NCBI GenBank assembly: GCA_903828245.1
Contig: CAIKLP010000024.1
Coordinates: 1 to 49,337 of the forward strand
Length of the DNA stretch: 49,337 nt
Source of the DNA: an uncultured bacterium
GTDB lineage: Bacteria > Bacteroidota > Bacteroidia > Sphingobacteriales > Sphingobacteriaceae
Reading direction: 5' to 3'
Positions within the stretch are counted from its first letter, which is position 1, and every line of letters begins with the position of its first letter. This document shows, one piece after another, positions 36,084 through 44,269 of the stretch. A program made the position numbers and the translations under genes. The notes beneath the pieces are model-generated. The model ran no database searches. It was given only the letters and a program-made list of their open reading frames with translations, and had not been told where the DNA came from.

Positions 36084-36704
36084 ATGTCTGAACAAAATGC
36101 CGAATTGCTAAAAAAATATTTACCAGCAGAAGTGGCCATCACCATGTCTAAGTGGATTGATCATTTTCAAGTGGAACTAACCATCAGCAAGCCGCGTCAA
36201 TCTGTTTTAGGCGATTACCGCCATCCACACGCAGGCAAAGGGCATCGCATTTCTATCAATGTAGATTTAAATCCATATGCTTTTCTGATTACTTTAATTC
36301 ATGAATTTGCACATTTGAGTAATTGGAATACCTATCGCAATAAAGTGAAAGCGCATGGCGAAGAATGGAAAACAGAATATAAAAGATTAATGAATCCATT
36401 TATAGCCAAAGGTATTTTTCCGGAGCGCATCGAAACGGCATTGCGTCGCTACATGAACAACCCTGCAGCCGCTAGTTGTACCGATATTCACTTATTAAAA
36501 GTATTGAAAGAATTTGATCCGGTTTCTAAAACTGTTTTTGTTTCAACGGTTCCGATGGGTGGAATTTTTAAAATGAAATCGGGTCGCGAGTTTCAGAAAA
36601 TGGCATTGCTGCGTAAAAGATTTAAGTGCAAAGAAATAGCAACAGGCGCAATTTATTTATTTAGCCCTGTGTCGGAAGTGTATTACGAAGGGATTGAAAG
36701 TTGA
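36084..36704 (+). CDS. SprT-like zinc metalloprotease domain protein
   Basis: The 206-residue protein carries the zinc motif HExxH (H73, E74, H77 in TLIHEFAHLSNW) and a downstream His in KAHGEEWKTEYK as the likely third ligand. This matches the SprT/SprTN-like fold, linked in other organisms to DNA-protein crosslink repair, though bacterial members are little studied. The usual C-terminal zinc ribbon is not evident; only isolated cysteines occur in the C-terminal third. No signal peptide is present, so it is cytoplasmic. It follows feoB by 21 nt. Confidence 0.82.
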   Translation: MSEQNAELLKKYLPAEVAITMSKWIDHFQVELTISKPRQSVLGDYRHPHAGKGHRISINVDLNPYAFLITLIHEFAHLSNWNTYRNKVKAHGEEWKTEYKRLMNPFIAKGIFPERIETALRRYMNNPAAASCTDIHLLKVLKEFDPVSKTVFVSTVPMGGIFKMKSGREFQKMALLRKRFKCKEIATGAIYLFSPVSEVYYEGIES

Positions 36705-36808
36705 CAGATAATTAATATATAGCAAATATGAGATTGTATAGATTTTATGTTTTATATAAATTTATAAAAATCAATATTTTAGATATTTTTTATTTTAAAA
36801 AAAAAGTT

Positions 36809-37615
36809 ATGAAAACTAAAAGTTTAATTATTTTATTTCTAATTATTAGTGCTACTTCATTTGCTCAAATAACGGAAAGAGCAAAATTGAAAACCGCAAA
36901 TTTAATGTTGCAAGGAAATCTTCCAAAAGCGGGTAATTATGGTTTTTTTATTCAAGCTGGGGATCTTAGTGCTTTCTTGAATCCTAATCTCGGTGCTAAT
37001 TCTTTGTTAAATGTCAAATATTACAAAACAGACAATGTTGTCTACAGAATTGGTTTGACAGCATCTAAACAATCCGAATTCGTTTCTGGTACTGGAGATG
37101 TAGCTCTTCAAAGTCAGTATTCTGATTTTAAAATAAAATATAGTGATAGAACTTATATAATTAATCCAGGAATAGAATATCATTTCTCAGAAAGAAACTT
37201 ATTTGATATTTATGCTGGAAGTACAGCTAAACTAGGGTTTAGTAGGATTAAGAATGTATCGGAGTTAAACAATAGTAGTACTAATTATACTCATGAAACA
37301 TCATCAACTGGATCAGTGGTATATGGTTTAGATGCATTTGTGGGTACTCAAATTTTTATTGCTGATTTACCTATTGCCATCGGGTTAGAATACGGCTTAC
37401 AAGCAATTGGAAACGGTTTAAATAGAACAAGAGTTGAAAATGAAACTGCAATTAATGGTAAAATATATAATCAAGAATATTTTACAGCAGACCCATTTGC
37501 TTTTCCAAACTTACAAAATGTTTTACCAACTGATAAATATCAAGACTTAAGTGCAAGAACATTTGATTTAAGTAATTTCTTCAGATTTAATTTAGCTTAT
37601 TATTTTACTAGATAA
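36809..37615 (+). CDS. Predicted outer-membrane beta-barrel protein (AT-rich trio, gene 1)
   Basis: The frame is open upstream to 36728, but the signal peptide MKTKSLIILFLIISATSFA starts at the ATG at 36809, right after a run of nine A residues, so I chose that. Cleavage leaves Gln at +1. The mature protein shows alternating beta strands (NVVYRIGLTASKQSEF; TYIINPGIEYHFSERNLFDI; GLDAFVGTQIFI) and ends with an aromatic strand FFRFNLAYYFTR, so a roughly 8-12-strand barrel is likely. I do not recognise a family. Base composition is clearly more AT-rich than the flanks and Ser TCG and Ala GCG codons are scarce, which suggests a different origin. Confidence 0.7.
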   Translation: MKTKSLIILFLIISATSFAQITERAKLKTANLMLQGNLPKAGNYGFFIQAGDLSAFLNPNLGANSLLNVKYYKTDNVVYRIGLTASKQSEFVSGTGDVALQSQYSDFKIKYSDRTYIINPGIEYHFSERNLFDIYAGSTAKLGFSRIKNVSELNNSSTNYTHETSSTGSVVYGLDAFVGTQIFIADLPIAIGLEYGLQAIGNGLNRTRVENETAINGKIYNQEYFTADPFAFPNLQNVLPTDKYQDLSARTFDLSNFFRFNLAYYFTR

Positions 37616-37625
37616 TATAATATAT

Positions 37626-38090
37626 ATGAAAAATATAATTCTAACTCTTATTGCATTATTATTTTTAACATTTGAATCTTGTATAGGACTTAAAACAGAA
37701 AAATCATTTAATGCACCTGTGACAATTATCCAATTTAATCGCTCAGACATGGATTATTTAGGTGATTTAGAGGGTTCAATTAATTATAATTCTTATTTGT
37801 CATTTTTTAATACAAATAATAGATCCTTCATAGCTATACAAAACGATACTATATCTGGTAATTTCCCTGCTATAGAGAAACTTAATTTTAATTATTTTGG
37901 GAATCCTATATTGATAAATAATTTAACAACTAGTAGTATTTATACCGCTAGGTTAATGAATGAATTAGCAAAGAAATACCCATCAGCTGAAATTTACCTT
38001 CCAATTTATTATTCTCATCAGAAATTTTCTATGTTTGGTGGGAGTAAAAACACAATTAAGATTAAGGTTAAAGCATATAAGTGGAAATAA
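37626..38090 (+). CDS. Orphan predicted lipoprotein (AT-rich trio, gene 2)
   Basis: The 154-residue protein starts MKNIILTLIALLFLTFESC, a lipoprotein-type signal with Cys19. The remainder is mostly predicted beta, with VTIIQFNRSDMDYLGDLEGS and NTIKIKVKAYKWK at the end. A central stretch (TSSIYTARLMNELAKKYPSA) looks helical. I do not recognise the family. It begins 10 nt after the barrel gene and overlaps the next lipoprotein gene by 10 nt, so the three form one operon. Composition matches the other two genes of the trio. Confidence 0.68.
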   Translation: MKNIILTLIALLFLTFESCIGLKTEKSFNAPVTIIQFNRSDMDYLGDLEGSINYNSYLSFFNTNNRSFIAIQNDTISGNFPAIEKLNFNYFGNPILINNLTTSSIYTARLMNELAKKYPSAEIYLPIYYSHQKFSMFGGSKNTIKIKVKAYKWK

Positions 38091-38893
38091 TAGCTAGAAA
38101 ATTTTATTATTTAATCGTATTAATTGTATTTATTTTCACTTCATGCGAAGATAATTCTGTTAGTGATGTTTTGATATTTATTTCTCCGGCGGAGAGTGTT
38201 ATATCAAGCAGCCCAAATGAAGTTGTTGCTATGCAAGTGAACATAAACGCAATTAATGGGTTAAGTAATTTTAAAATTTATCAAAAAGATCAATTTGGAT
38301 TTAGAAATTTAGTTAAAGAAGTTTTGTTAAATGGTGAAAAAAAATTCAATTATTATTATGAATTTTTAACCCCAGAAATTTATTATAAAACATCTTATTT
38401 AATTGAATTTGAGGGTTTAGATGTTAATGGGAATATAGGTATAGTTGCAAGACAAATTATAAGTAATCCTAAAACAAAACTCTTAGAAATGACTTCTGGT
38501 CATCGCTTTTATTCTTTAATATCTAACAATCCCAATTCATATAATATTAGAAATGGGATATCTAAAGTTTTAAACTTGAACGACTCAACAGAAATTGATA
38601 TCTCTGATAATAGTGTTGATTCTATGCTTTCTAGAACCTGGACAAGTCCTGCAAAAGGTTCTTTCGTTTTAAGTAATGGATTTGATTATGCTAATGCAAC
38701 TAATATTACTTTATTTAATTCTTTTGTAGCAGGAAATAAATTGGTCAAGGTCAATAATCTCCAAAAAAATGACATAATCATTTATAAATTAATAGTAAAT
38801 GATGTTCCATTTTACGCTGCGATTCGTATTGATAACGTAGTAGATTTTGCTGGTACTGAAAATGATTATTACGAGTTTAGTATTAAAAAGTAG
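38081..38893 (+). CDS. Orphan predicted lipoprotein (AT-rich trio, gene 3)
   Basis: The start is a GTG inside the last codons of the previous gene. MEIIARKFYYLIVLIVFIFTSC is a lipoprotein signal with Cys22. The mature 249 residues look beta-rich: an Ig-like N-terminal part (SVISSSPNEVVAMQVNIN, NFKIYQKDQFG) and a C-terminal part containing DFAGTENDYYEFSIKK. Such chains resemble Bacteroidota surface lipoproteins with Ig-like domains, but no family is assigned. It ends 13 bp from the convergent M28 gene. Confidence 0.68.
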   Translation: MEIIARKFYYLIVLIVFIFTSCEDNSVSDVLIFISPAESVISSSPNEVVAMQVNINAINGLSNFKIYQKDQFGFRNLVKEVLLNGEKKFNYYYEFLTPEIYYKTSYLIEFEGLDVNGNIGIVARQIISNPKTKLLEMTSGHRFYSLISNNPNSYNIRNGISKVLNLNDSTEIDISDNSVDSMLSRTWTSPAKGSFVLSNGFDYANATNITLFNSFVAGNKLVKVNNLQKNDIIIYKLIVNDVPFYAAIRIDNVVDFAGTENDYYEFSIKK

Positions 38894-38906
38894 TGCTACA
38901 GATTAA

Positions 38907-39896
38907 TTATTCTTCCGAATAAATAACTTCTACTAAAGTTTGCCCCACCGCTTTCAAAGATTTTTTACTGATGTTGTTGATGTTATCTTGCTGCGTATGC
39001 CAGTGCGTCCAAAATCCAGTTAGGCTACTTTCGTCGTGGTGAATCAAATCAACCACTGGAATATTTAAAATGGTATTGATATAATAATGATCGTCTATAA
39101 TGGCCGGACTATTTTTGTATTCGAAATTACTCGAATAGCCTGCTTTTGCTGCGGCGTTCCATACTTTTTCAACGGCAGCAGGAGCGTAGGTTCTAGAAAT
39201 TTCGTCTTGATGAAAAACCACATTTTCGCCACCAACCATATCTAATAAAATACCATACATGGGTTGGTAGCCTTTACTTGGTTGATTTTTACACCAGTAT
39301 TGCGATCCTAAACAATACGAATCTTGCATGTTTGGAAATTTACTGCCTTCGGGTTGTCCGTAATCTTCGGCATCAAATAAAATAAGATCGACACCAATTT
39401 TTGGATTTTGAATGGAAAAAATTCTGGCCATTTCTAACAACACCCCCACACCACTTCCGCCATCATTGGCGCCCATAATGGCTTTATCTTGGTCTTTGCT
39501 ATCTTGATCGGCAAAGGGTCTGCTGTCCCAATGCGCACAAAGTAATACGCGTTTAGGATTGCTTGGATTATAAGAAGCAATTATATTTTTAATGTTTAAT
39601 TTTTTACCATCGAATGCGGTCACAATGCCTTCTTGCACAAATACACTGGCCTTGTATTTTTTTAATGTTTGCGTTAAATAATTTGCGCATGCGCTATGAC
39701 CCTTGCTATTTGGCACTCTGGGGCCAAAGGCTAATTGCGCTTCAATGAATTTAAAACTACTGTCTTCCGAAAAAATAGGTTTAGTGATACTTGTATCAAC
39801 AGCACTTTCGCTCGCATTCGTTTTAGTTTTTTCGGAACTACATGCATTCCAAAAAAGCACAATGCCAATGCTTAAACTATAAATAAAATTTTTCAT
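38907..39896 (-). CDS. M28-family zinc protein, probable glutaminyl-peptide cyclotransferase
   Basis: The M28 core is complete: LCAHWDSRPFADQD, the metal-bridging Asp in MGANDGGSGVGVLLEMARIF, and Glu in LILFDAEDYG, then GILLDMVGGENV. The FWTHWHTQQDNINNI stretch resembles bacterial type II glutaminyl cyclases more than aminopeptidases. Such enzymes convert N-terminal Gln of exported proteins to pyroglutamate. The frame extends upstream to 39980, but the signal MKNFIYSLSIGIVLFWNAC begins at 39896, giving 329 residues and a possible lipid anchor at Cys19. It follows cysS by 10 nt on the same strand. Aminopeptidase activity is the main alternative. Confidence 0.82.
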   Translation of the reverse strand: MKNFIYSLSIGIVLFWNACSSEKTKTNASESAVDTSITKPIFSEDSSFKFIEAQLAFGPRVPNSKGHSACANYLTQTLKKYKASVFVQEGIVTAFDGKKLNIKNIIASYNPSNPKRVLLCAHWDSRPFADQDSKDQDKAIMGANDGGSGVGVLLEMARIFSIQNPKIGVDLILFDAEDYGQPEGSKFPNMQDSYCLGSQYWCKNQPSKGYQPMYGILLDMVGGENVVFHQDEISRTYAPAAVEKVWNAAAKAGYSSNFEYKNSPAIIDDHYYINTILNIPVVDLIHHDESSLTGFWTHWHTQQDNINNISKKSLKAVGQTLVEVIYSEE

Positions 39897-39906
39897 GTGC
39901 TGCGGA

Positions 39907-41418
39907 TTATTCTTCGTAAGCCCATTCGGAGCCTTCTTTACTATCTTTAATGATAATTTGATTGGCTTTGAAATTAGCACGAATGGTATCTACTAAAGCA
40001 AAATCTTTATTTGCCCTGGCAGTTTGGTAACTTTCCATCCAAGCGTCGAGCATAGCAATAGGACTTGCACCTTCCAACATTTTTGATTCAGAAATACCCA
40101 ATACTTCTTCGTTAATACTTACAAAAGTTTGTACTAATTTTTCGAAGGTAGCTTGGCTAATACTATTTAATGAAAGGAGTTTAGCCTTGAATGAATTGAT
40201 GCGCTTTAATAAATTATATAAAGCCGCAATACTCATAGCGGTATTAAAGTCTGCGTTTAATCCGTCATACACTTCTTGACATTCTTGTTGAATGGCTGTG
40301 TCTAATTCGGTATCGAGGCTTACATTCGCGTCTGGCACATAGGTCATAGATTTTGCGGTGCGCAAACCATTGATCATTTTTTTCAAACCTTTTTCTGCTG
40401 CTTGTAAAGCTTCGTTAGAAAAATCTAAGGTACTGCGGTAATGTGCTTGCAAAAAGAAAAAGCGAACGGTAATAGGTTGGTATGCTTGTGTTAATAAGGC
40501 ATGATCTCCTGTAAAAAATTGGTTTAAGTTGATGGCATTACCCAAAGACTTACCCATTTTTTTTCCATTAATAGTCACCATATTATTATGCATCCAATAT
40601 TTTGCAGGATTGCAATGATTGGCTGCTTTTGATTGGGCAATTTCGCATTCGTGGTGTGGAAATAATAAATCTAATCCACCACCATGTATGTCAAAATGTT
40701 CGCCTAAATATTTATTGCTCATGGCCGAACATTCGATATGCCAACCCGGGAAACCTAAGCTCCAAGGGGAGTTCCAGCGCATGATATGTTCTGGCGATGC
40801 TTTTTTCCATAAGGCAAAATCGAAAGAATTTTTCTTTTCTTCTTTGCCTTCCAGGGTTCTTCTGCCTTCGCCAGCATGTGCAATTAAGTCTTCTAAAATA
40901 CGGCCAGATAATTCGCCATAATTTTCGCTTTCATTATATTTTAATACATCAAAATAAACCGAACCATTCGAAACATAAGCCAATCCGGCTGCCACAATTT
41001 TCTCGATCATTTCAATTTGTTCGATGATGTGTGCAGAAGCTCTAGGCTCAATACTAGGACGGACAATATTTAATTTGTCCATCATTTCGTGATAGGCATT
41101 GGTATACATTTGCACCACTTCCATGGGCTCTAATTTTTCTAGGCGCGCGAGCTTAGCAATTTTATCATCTCCATCGTCGGCATCGTTTTCTAAATGGCCC
41201 ACATCGGTAATGTTTCTCACATAACGAACTTTATATCCGCAATGTGAAAGGTATCGGTAAATAATATCAAAAGTAGTAGCCGAACGCGCATGTCCTAAAT
41301 GCGGATCGCCATAAACGGTAGGACCACATAAATACATACCTACAAAAGGCGCATTAATGGGCTCAAAAACTTCTTTATTTCTGCTTAAAGAATTGTATAA
41401 GCTAATAACCTGACTCAT
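39907..41418 (-). CDS. cysS: Cysteinyl-tRNA synthetase
   Basis: This class I synthetase charges tRNA(Cys). The HIGH motif appears as DPHLGHA after YLCGPTVYG. The zinc ligands are that Cys, Cys in WHIECSAMS, and HHECEIAQ. The KMSKS loop reads KMGKSLGN, a tolerated variant. The 503-residue length is normal. An exact -7 element ends 4 nt before the ATG. The M28 cyclase gene follows after 10 nt, probably in the same transcript. The assignment is firm. Confidence 0.97.
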   Translation of the reverse strand: MSQVISLYNSLSRNKEVFEPINAPFVGMYLCGPTVYGDPHLGHARSATTFDIIYRYLSHCGYKVRYVRNITDVGHLENDADDGDDKIAKLARLEKLEPMEVVQMYTNAYHEMMDKLNIVRPSIEPRASAHIIEQIEMIEKIVAAGLAYVSNGSVYFDVLKYNESENYGELSGRILEDLIAHAGEGRRTLEGKEEKKNSFDFALWKKASPEHIMRWNSPWSLGFPGWHIECSAMSNKYLGEHFDIHGGGLDLLFPHHECEIAQSKAANHCNPAKYWMHNNMVTINGKKMGKSLGNAINLNQFFTGDHALLTQAYQPITVRFFFLQAHYRSTLDFSNEALQAAEKGLKKMINGLRTAKSMTYVPDANVSLDTELDTAIQQECQEVYDGLNADFNTAMSIAALYNLLKRINSFKAKLLSLNSISQATFEKLVQTFVSINEEVLGISESKMLEGASPIAMLDAWMESYQTARANKDFALVDTIRANFKANQIIIKDSKEGSEWAYEE

Positions 41419-41422
41419 ACTA

Positions 41423-41430
41423 CAAACATA
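41423..41430 (-). promoter_or_regulatory. -7 element abutting cysS
   Basis: On the minus strand TATGTTTG is an exact TAnnTTTG match ending 4 nt before the cysS ATG, placing the likely transcription start at or beside the start codon. No clear -33 TTG was found at the expected distance. Confidence 0.45.
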
Positions 41431-41472
41431 CGGAATTTATCTAATTTTGATATTTTCAGCACCTTAAAAAAG

Positions 41473-42585
41473 CTATTTATGGTACTGAATATCGGCTACC
41501 ACAGGATAATGGTCGGAATATTTTTTCTTGATGATTTTATAATTTAAGACATCCATAGCGGGGTCGCATAATATATAATCAATTTGAAAGTTCGGGAATG
41601 CCCCGCCATAGGTGGTGCCTAGGCCGCTACCTTTTTCTTGAAAGGCACTTTTTAAACCATTTGCAATTACATTAAAAGCATAAGAATTGGGCGTGTCGTT
41701 AAAGTCGCCACATACAATTACTTTATACTCCGATTCGTCGATGAGCTCGCGCACCAATTCGGCTTGGGTTGCCCTGCGAATAAAAGCATTTTTTAAACGA
41801 CTACCAATGCGCCTCGACGATTGTAAATCGGTTTCGGCTTCGGTAGTAACTTTATGAAAATAATTATAATCTTTTGGTTTAAAACTAATGGATTGTAAAT
41901 GCACATTGATGATGCGAATGGTATCCGATTGAATAACTAAATCGGCATAAGTACACATGTTTGGATGGCGCCCTTCGTAAAATGGAATTTTTTGGTAATT
42001 GATGATCGGATATTTAGAAAAAATAGCTTGAGACATCAATTCATTTTCGATAGAGTCGATGGTTTGGTAACGGTAATATTTTAATTCGCTAAATTTTTGT
42101 AAAGAATCTTTGATAGCATATTCTCCTTTTTTGCGAGTATAAAATTCTTGAAAACAAATAATGTCTGCCTTTTCTGAAAGTAATAATGCTAACATCGAAT
42201 GCTTCGATTTTTTATCGTATTTATTGGTATTGATGGGCCTAAAACTATGTGCATTATAGCTCATGATGCGCAAAGTAGAATCAGAATTTGTTTCAACTGG
42301 GCTAGGCATTTGAAAGGCAAACACTTTTGGATGCACTTGATAACCTAAGGCTAGCATACTGATTGAAACAATGGATACCCATCTTAATCGCAGTACCCAA
42401 TAAATGGCAAATATAATATTCAATAAAAAAATAAATGGATAAGCTAAACCGATAAAGGCAATGGGCCAAAATAAACTTGGGCTAATCCATGGCGAAGCAT
42501 AAGAAGCTAATAATGCAAAGGCCACAAAAAAATTAATGACAAATATGGCCCAATAAAAGAAAGATCTTTTTTTTGATTTTTTCAT
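41473..42585 (-). CDS. Membrane-anchored endonuclease/exonuclease/phosphatase-family protein
   Basis: Three N-terminal hydrophobic segments (residues about 8-95) anchor an EEP catalytic domain facing the periplasm. Its motifs are in order: Asn in LRIMSYNAHSF, Glu in IICFQEFYTR, IINVHLQSI, Asp/Asn in VIVCGDFNDTPNS, and SDHYPVVADI. The family includes nucleases, phosphodiesterases and sphingomyelinases, and the sequence does not discriminate between them. It overlaps the upstream rhomboid gene by 4 bp and is the last gene of the mutL-rhomboid-rhomboid-EEP run, an arrangement I recall from other Bacteroidota. Confidence 0.88.
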   Translation of the reverse strand: MKKSKKRSFFYWAIFVINFFVAFALLASYASPWISPSLFWPIAFIGLAYPFIFLLNIIFAIYWVLRLRWVSIVSISMLALGYQVHPKVFAFQMPSPVETNSDSTLRIMSYNAHSFRPINTNKYDKKSKHSMLALLLSEKADIICFQEFYTRKKGEYAIKDSLQKFSELKYYRYQTIDSIENELMSQAIFSKYPIINYQKIPFYEGRHPNMCTYADLVIQSDTIRIINVHLQSISFKPKDYNYFHKVTTEAETDLQSSRRIGSRLKNAFIRRATQAELVRELIDESEYKVIVCGDFNDTPNSYAFNVIANGLKSAFQEKGSGLGTTYGGAFPNFQIDYILCDPAMDVLNYKIIKKKYSDHYPVVADIQYHK

Positions 42586-43436
42586 TTTTTGCTTGCTTTA
42601 AATAACAATTCTTTTTCTGATTTGTTTAAGCTATCGTATCCAGATTTGGTAATTTTTTCGAGCACTTGGTCTACTTCAGCTTGCGATACTATTGCCTTGC
42701 TTGCTTGCGCTTGCTGCTCAGATCGATGCACAATCTTTAATTTATTTTTTCGCGTAAATAATTTATCTATAAAGTTATTGATGGGTATCACCATATTAGA
42801 CCAATCGTTTCCTGCTTGTATTTGTTTGATTGTGAGGAATCCAATCAATGCGCCACCCAAGTGTGCCACACTGCCGCCAGCATTGCTGCCCATCATACTA
42901 AATAAGTCTATAATCAAATAGGCTAAGCCTACATATTTTAATTTAATGCGACCAAAAATAGCCAACACGATTTCGTAATTGGGTAATAAGGTAGCGCTTG
43001 CAATAACGAGCGCCATGATGCCTGCCGATGCACCAATAAGTTGGTTACCATCAAAAAACAAAGCATATAAAATGCCGCCACCCAATACGCCTGCCCAAAA
43101 AATAAATAACATGCGATTTTTGTTCAAATACTCAATGATTAAATTTCCAAACCAATGAAAAACTAGCATATTAAAAAGCAGGTGAAAAAACTTTTCGTGA
43201 ATAAAAGCATAGGTAAAAAAGGTCCAAGGTTTGAAAATAAAAACTTTCCAATTGGCTGTTAAAGAAAAATATTGCATCACCCACATCTTAAATGGGTTTG
43301 GAATATCCCCTAAGACATAAAATGCAGCGGAGATTAGCAAAGCCACAAATACAAAGGCATTGATGGCAATGTATTTATTAATTGGATTCTTTTGATCCGC
43401 AAAGGCTTGTTTAATAGTAGACAGTATCAAATTCAT
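42582..43436 (-). CDS. Rhomboid intramembrane serine protease, copy A
   Basis: The six-helix rhomboid core carries the nucleophile Ser137 in LIGASAGIMALV and the partner His192 in GGSVAHLGGALIG. The HEKFFHLLFNMLVF segment supplies the oxyanion-side His and Asn. An extra cytoplasmic tail (residues about 215-284) is Lys/Gln-rich and charged. Rhomboids cleave membrane proteins within the bilayer; no substrate can be named. It starts 2 bp after copy B ends and overlaps the EEP gene by 4 bp. Confidence 0.92.
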   Translation of the reverse strand: MNLILSTIKQAFADQKNPINKYIAINAFVFVALLISAAFYVLGDIPNPFKMWVMQYFSLTANWKVFIFKPWTFFTYAFIHEKFFHLLFNMLVFHWFGNLIIEYLNKNRMLFIFWAGVLGGGILYALFFDGNQLIGASAGIMALVIASATLLPNYEIVLAIFGRIKLKYVGLAYLIIDLFSMMGSNAGGSVAHLGGALIGFLTIKQIQAGNDWSNMVIPINNFIDKLFTRKNKLKIVHRSEQQAQASKAIVSQAEVDQVLEKITKSGYDSLNKSEKELLFKASKK

Positions 43437-43438
43437 TT

Positions 43439-44263
43439 TTAATATTGTCTAAATTGGTTTTTCTGCCAATATTTTATGAGCAAGTAGCCAAATAGCATAC
43501 CACCTAAATGAGCAAAATGCGCCACATTATCGCTTGGGTTATTTTGAATACCACTGTATAATTCGAATGCACCATAGAGTGCGACAAAGTATTTAGCCTT
43601 GAGTGGAAAAAAGAAATAAATATAAATTAAGGTATTGGGGAACAACATACCAAAAGCCAATAGCAATCCAAATACAGCACCAGAGGCGCCAACGGTGGGT
43701 ACATTGATTCGAATATTTGCTAATTCTTTGGCAATGGTAATGGTATTGTCTTTAATAGCAATAGAGTTAGGATTTGCGTTCCAATCGTCTACTAATTGTA
43801 CAAATACAGGTTTGAAATTATTGGGTACATGTTGAAAGGTAAAAGCCTCAAAACTAGCAGGACTAGGGTTGCTCAAGTAATCGCTAATGGCATTTTGTAA
43901 AGGAATGATTTCTGCATATTGAATAGCGGTATGTAAAAAAGCCGCCCCTAATCCAGTCACAAAATAAAATATAAAAAAGCGTTTAGCACCCCAAAAATTT
44001 TCGAGCGTTGCACCAAACATCCAAAGCGCCAACATATTCGAAAACAAATGAAAGAAGTTTCCGTGCATAAACAAATGCGTAATTAATTGATGTGGCTTGA
44101 ATGAATTACTGCCCGGAAAATACAAGGCAAAGTATTTAGTTAAATCTATTCCGATGGTATTTTGCAATACGTAGGTGGTTAAAAATACCAATCCATTAAT
44201 GATGAGTAAATTTTTTACAACGCTTGGGAGTAAAGAAAAACCTTGTGGTCTAAAATTGTTCAT
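43439..44263 (-). CDS. Rhomboid intramembrane serine protease, copy B
   Basis: The nucleophile is Ser194 in TVGASGAVFGLLLAFG and the catalytic His is H252 in NVAHFAHLGGMLFGY. MHGNFFHLFSNMLAL supplies the conserved HxxxN region. A hydrophilic insertion of about 70 residues (roughly 118-188) sits between the membrane helices just before the active-site helix, a feature absent from copy A and from E. coli GlpG. It follows mutL by 6 bp. Two different rhomboids in tandem suggest division of substrates, not redundancy. Confidence 0.92.
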   Translation of the reverse strand: MNNFRPQGFSLLPSVVKNLLIINGLVFLTTYVLQNTIGIDLTKYFALYFPGSNSFKPHQLITHLFMHGNFFHLFSNMLALWMFGATLENFWGAKRFFIFYFVTGLGAAFLHTAIQYAEIIPLQNAISDYLSNPSPASFEAFTFQHVPNNFKPVFVQLVDDWNANPNSIAIKDNTITIAKELANIRINVPTVGASGAVFGLLLAFGMLFPNTLIYIYFFFPLKAKYFVALYGAFELYSGIQNNPSDNVAHFAHLGGMLFGYLLIKYWQKNQFRQY

Positions 44264-44269
44264 ATGTAT

